Shown one piece after another: positions 6,609-8,071 of a stretch of 8,071 bases of DNA (its first letter is position 1; each line of letters starts with the position of its first letter). Origin of the DNA: UBA2239 sp050177075. GTDB lineage: Bacteria > Pseudomonadota > Gammaproteobacteria > Burkholderiales > UBA9220. The stretch is taken from positions 1 through 8,071 of the forward strand of contig JBFXHL010000106.1 in NCBI GenBank assembly GCA_050177075.1, read 5' to 3'. Below the pieces are notes generated by a model. It was not told the origin of the DNA. It made no database searches and saw nothing but the letters and a program-made list of their open reading frames with translations. The translations under genes were made by a program, and so were the position numbers.

Positions 6609-7264
6609 AGCCGCGCCCCCTTATGCCCCAGCATGTCGCCGTTGTACCAGCGGGAGATGAAAATCGTCGCCACGTGGACGAGCTTGGTAAAGGGCATGAA
6701 TACCAGCAGCAGCTCCACCGACAGGATGTGCACGGCCAGCATCAGGGTGTAGGGCAGCAGCAAGTGATGATAGGACAAGTAGCCGGTCAGCAGCGGCAGC
6801 AAGGTCAGCAGCCAGGCCGCATGATCGCCGAAGGTGGTGAGGAAACGCTTCACCGGGTGATAAAGGCGGTACGCCAGCATGCCGAACAAGGCCGCGATGG
6901 ACACCAGGGCCACGGCGTCCACCACCGGCGAAGGCAGGGATGGCCAACCGAAACCCAAAGCACCGCGAAACAACTGAATATGGGGCGCGAACAGCAGCAG
7001 GGTGACGAACAGGCCGATGTGGAAGGTGTAGCCCAGGATGTAGGTCAGATAGGTAGTGCGCAGCAGCTCCTTGTGGGGAATGCTGCGGGTGACGATGGTC
7101 GCCCAGCCTGCGCCGATGTTCCCCGGACGCGCCGGGGAAAGATCGCGCTTGCGTCCCAGGCTGTAGATTTCGATCAGGCGCAACGCCATGCCGGCGACGA
7201 AAACCGCCACCGCCCCTTGCAGCCCCGGCCCCCGCGCCCACAGCAGCAATTCCATATTGCTCAT
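6605..7264 (-). CDS. isp1: Isp1, NarI/DsrM-like cytochrome b membrane subunit
   Basis: This 219-residue protein has about five transmembrane helices (roughly 14-34, 73-93, 113-133, 149-166, 170-191). It resembles the haem b subunit NarI of nitrate reductase and DsrM. The motif FHIG (His82) and the pair LAVHI (His179) and LVHV (His197) match NarI in context, and the last two histidines keep the NarI spacing of 18 residues. They are therefore likely haem ligands. In Isp-type hydrogenases this subunit anchors the enzyme and passes electrons between the small subunit, Isp2 and quinone. The ATG directly follows the TGA of the small-subunit gene with no gap, with GGAG about 6 nt upstream, and its own stop overlaps the isp2 start. 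The fourth NarI haem histidine is not seen at the expected place. Confidence 0.92.
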   Translation of the reverse strand: MSNMELLLWARGPGLQGAVAVFVAGMALRLIEIYSLGRKRDLSPARPGNIGAGWATIVTRSIPHKELLRTTYLTYILGYTFHIGLFVTLLLFAPHIQLFRGALGFGWPSLPSPVVDAVALVSIAALFGMLAYRLYHPVKRFLTTFGDHAAWLLTLLPLLTGYLSYHHLLLPYTLMLAVHILSVELLLVFMPFTKLVHVATIFISRWYNGDMLGHKGARL

Positions 7265-8071
7265 TCACTTCTCCAGGTCATTGACCGTCACGGCCTGATG
7301 GCCGGCCTTCGCCGCACCCTTGGCGGCGCGGTTGTGGACGGCGATGGCGGCGCCCGCCACCACTCCAACCCCTGCCGCCACTGCCGCCGTTTTGCTGAGG
7401 GAAGAAAGGGGCGTGGAGAGGGCCTGGTAGAAACTGCCCGCGTCCCAGAAATCGGGCTCGGAACAGCCGAGGCAGCCGTGACCGGATTCGATGGGGAAGC
7501 TGGTACCGCCGTTCCACTTGGTGGTGGCACAGGCGTTGTGGGTCGTGGGCCCCTTGCAGCCCAGCTCGTAGAGACACCAGCCGGCGCGTGCGCCCCGATC
7601 GTCGAAGGTCTTCGCGAACTTGCCCTGGTCGTAGAAGGGGCGGCGGTAGCAGCGGTCGTGAATGGTCTCGCCGTAAATGGAAAGGGGACGCCCCTTCTCG
7701 TCCAACTCCGGCAGGGCGCCGAACATCAGGTAGTGGGCCACCACGCCGGTGATGGCCAGGGGAATCGGCGGACAACCGGGAACGTTGACGACGGGCTTGT
7801 CCTTGACGATAGACGACACCGGAACCGCCCCCGTCGGATTGGGATGGGCATAGGGCAGACCGCCGTAGGAGGAGCAGGTGCCGATGGCGATCAGGGCCGC
7901 CGCTCCCTTGGCCGTCTCTTCGAGCATTTCCAGATTGGTGCGCCCGGCGATGGTGGAATAGGCCCCGCCCTCCCCCAGGGGGACCGAGCCGTCCACCAGC
8001 ACCAGGTATTTGCCGTAATTGGCCTTCATCGCCTCTTCCCGCGCCTTCTCCGCCGCTTCGCCCGAGACGGC
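7265..8071 (-). CDS. hynS: [NiFe] hydrogenase small subunit, Isp-associated group, N-terminus cut by the window edge
   Basis: The frame is open to position 8071, so the Met at 8027-8029 is internal; 268 residues are visible and roughly 90-100 are missing. The missing part should hold the Tat signal peptide and the first two cysteines of the proximal cluster. Visible ligands, numbered in the fragment, fit the group 1 pattern. Proximal cluster: GTC (Cys66) and PGC (Cys100). Distal cluster: IHDRC (His138, Cys141), then Cys166 and Cys172. Medial [3Fe-4S]: Cys181, Cys200, Cys203. The spacings follow the Desulfovibrio enzyme almost exactly. After GTCSSY the next residues are Gly-Gly, so one of the two extra cysteines of O2-tolerant enzymes (R. 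eutropha Cys120) is absent. The C-terminus carries a hydrophobic helix (about 226-246, Ala/Val/Gly-rich) that should anchor the subunit in the membrane next to Isp1. It relays electrons between the NiFe site and the Isp proteins. Confidence 0.96.
   Translation of the reverse strand, partial: AVSGEAAEKAREEAMKANYGKYLVLVDGSVPLGEGGAYSTIAGRTNLEMLEETAKGAAALIAIGTCSSYGGLPYAHPNPTGAVPVSSIVKDKPVVNVPGCPPIPLAITGVVAHYLMFGALPELDEKGRPLSIYGETIHDRCYRRPFYDQGKFAKTFDDRGARAGWCLYELGCKGPTTHNACATTKWNGGTSFPIESGHGCLGCSEPDFWDAGSFYQALSTPLSSLSKTAAVAAGVGVVAGAAIAVHNRAAKGAAKAGHQAVTVNDLEK

Noticed and set aside
7265..8029. Small-subunit gene starting at the Met codon at 8027-8029
   Set aside because: The frame continues open to the window edge with plausible small-subunit sequence, and starting here would remove the Tat signal and the first proximal-cluster cysteines.

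Overview
The window is a GC-rich stretch in which every supported gene lies on the minus strand, so genes are read from right to left. The right half carries a membrane-bound [NiFe] hydrogenase operon of the Isp type, in the order small subunit - isp1 - isp2 - large subunit. This arrangement is known from purple sulfur bacteria (Thiocapsa, Allochromatium), Thiobacillus-like chemolithotrophs and Aquifex. Together with the proteobacterial style of the other genes, it points to a beta- or gammaproteobacterium that uses hydrogen, probably alongside sulfur chemistry. Genus-level placement is not possible from the sequence alone.

Layout from right to left. At 7265-8071 lies the hydrogenase small subunit; its N-terminus is cut by the window edge. 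It is followed with no gap by isp1 (6605-7264, cytochrome b-like membrane protein), isp2 (5340-6608, HdrD/DsrK-like iron-sulfur protein) and the large subunit (3574-5343). The isp1/isp2 and isp2/large-subunit junctions are 4-bp ATGA overlaps, so this is one tightly coupled transcript. The expected flow is H2 oxidation at the NiFe site, electrons through three FeS clusters of the small subunit, then to Isp1 haem and/or Isp2 FeS centres at the membrane, or the reverse.

A 151-bp, comparatively AT-rich gap (3423-3573) separates the hydrogenase from a second unit. It holds a candidate sigma70-type promoter and a small hairpin just before a strong ribosome binding site. The second unit is a two-gene cassette. 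The first gene (2088-3422) encodes a TPR plus beta-barrel outer-membrane protein of the Slam/DUF560 kind. The second (647-2071) encodes an exported protein with a FecR domain, a proline-rich linker and a C-terminal domain ending in a TbpB-barrel-like signature. The pair looks like a Slam (type XI-like) secretion cassette with a non-lipidated cargo, and is the most interesting part of the window.

A strong inverted-repeat terminator (589-621) closes that cassette. Only 11 bp beyond it begins a cytoplasmic TPR-repeat protein (1-577) whose C-terminus runs off the left edge. No RNA genes, insertion sequences, CRISPR arrays or attachment sites were seen.
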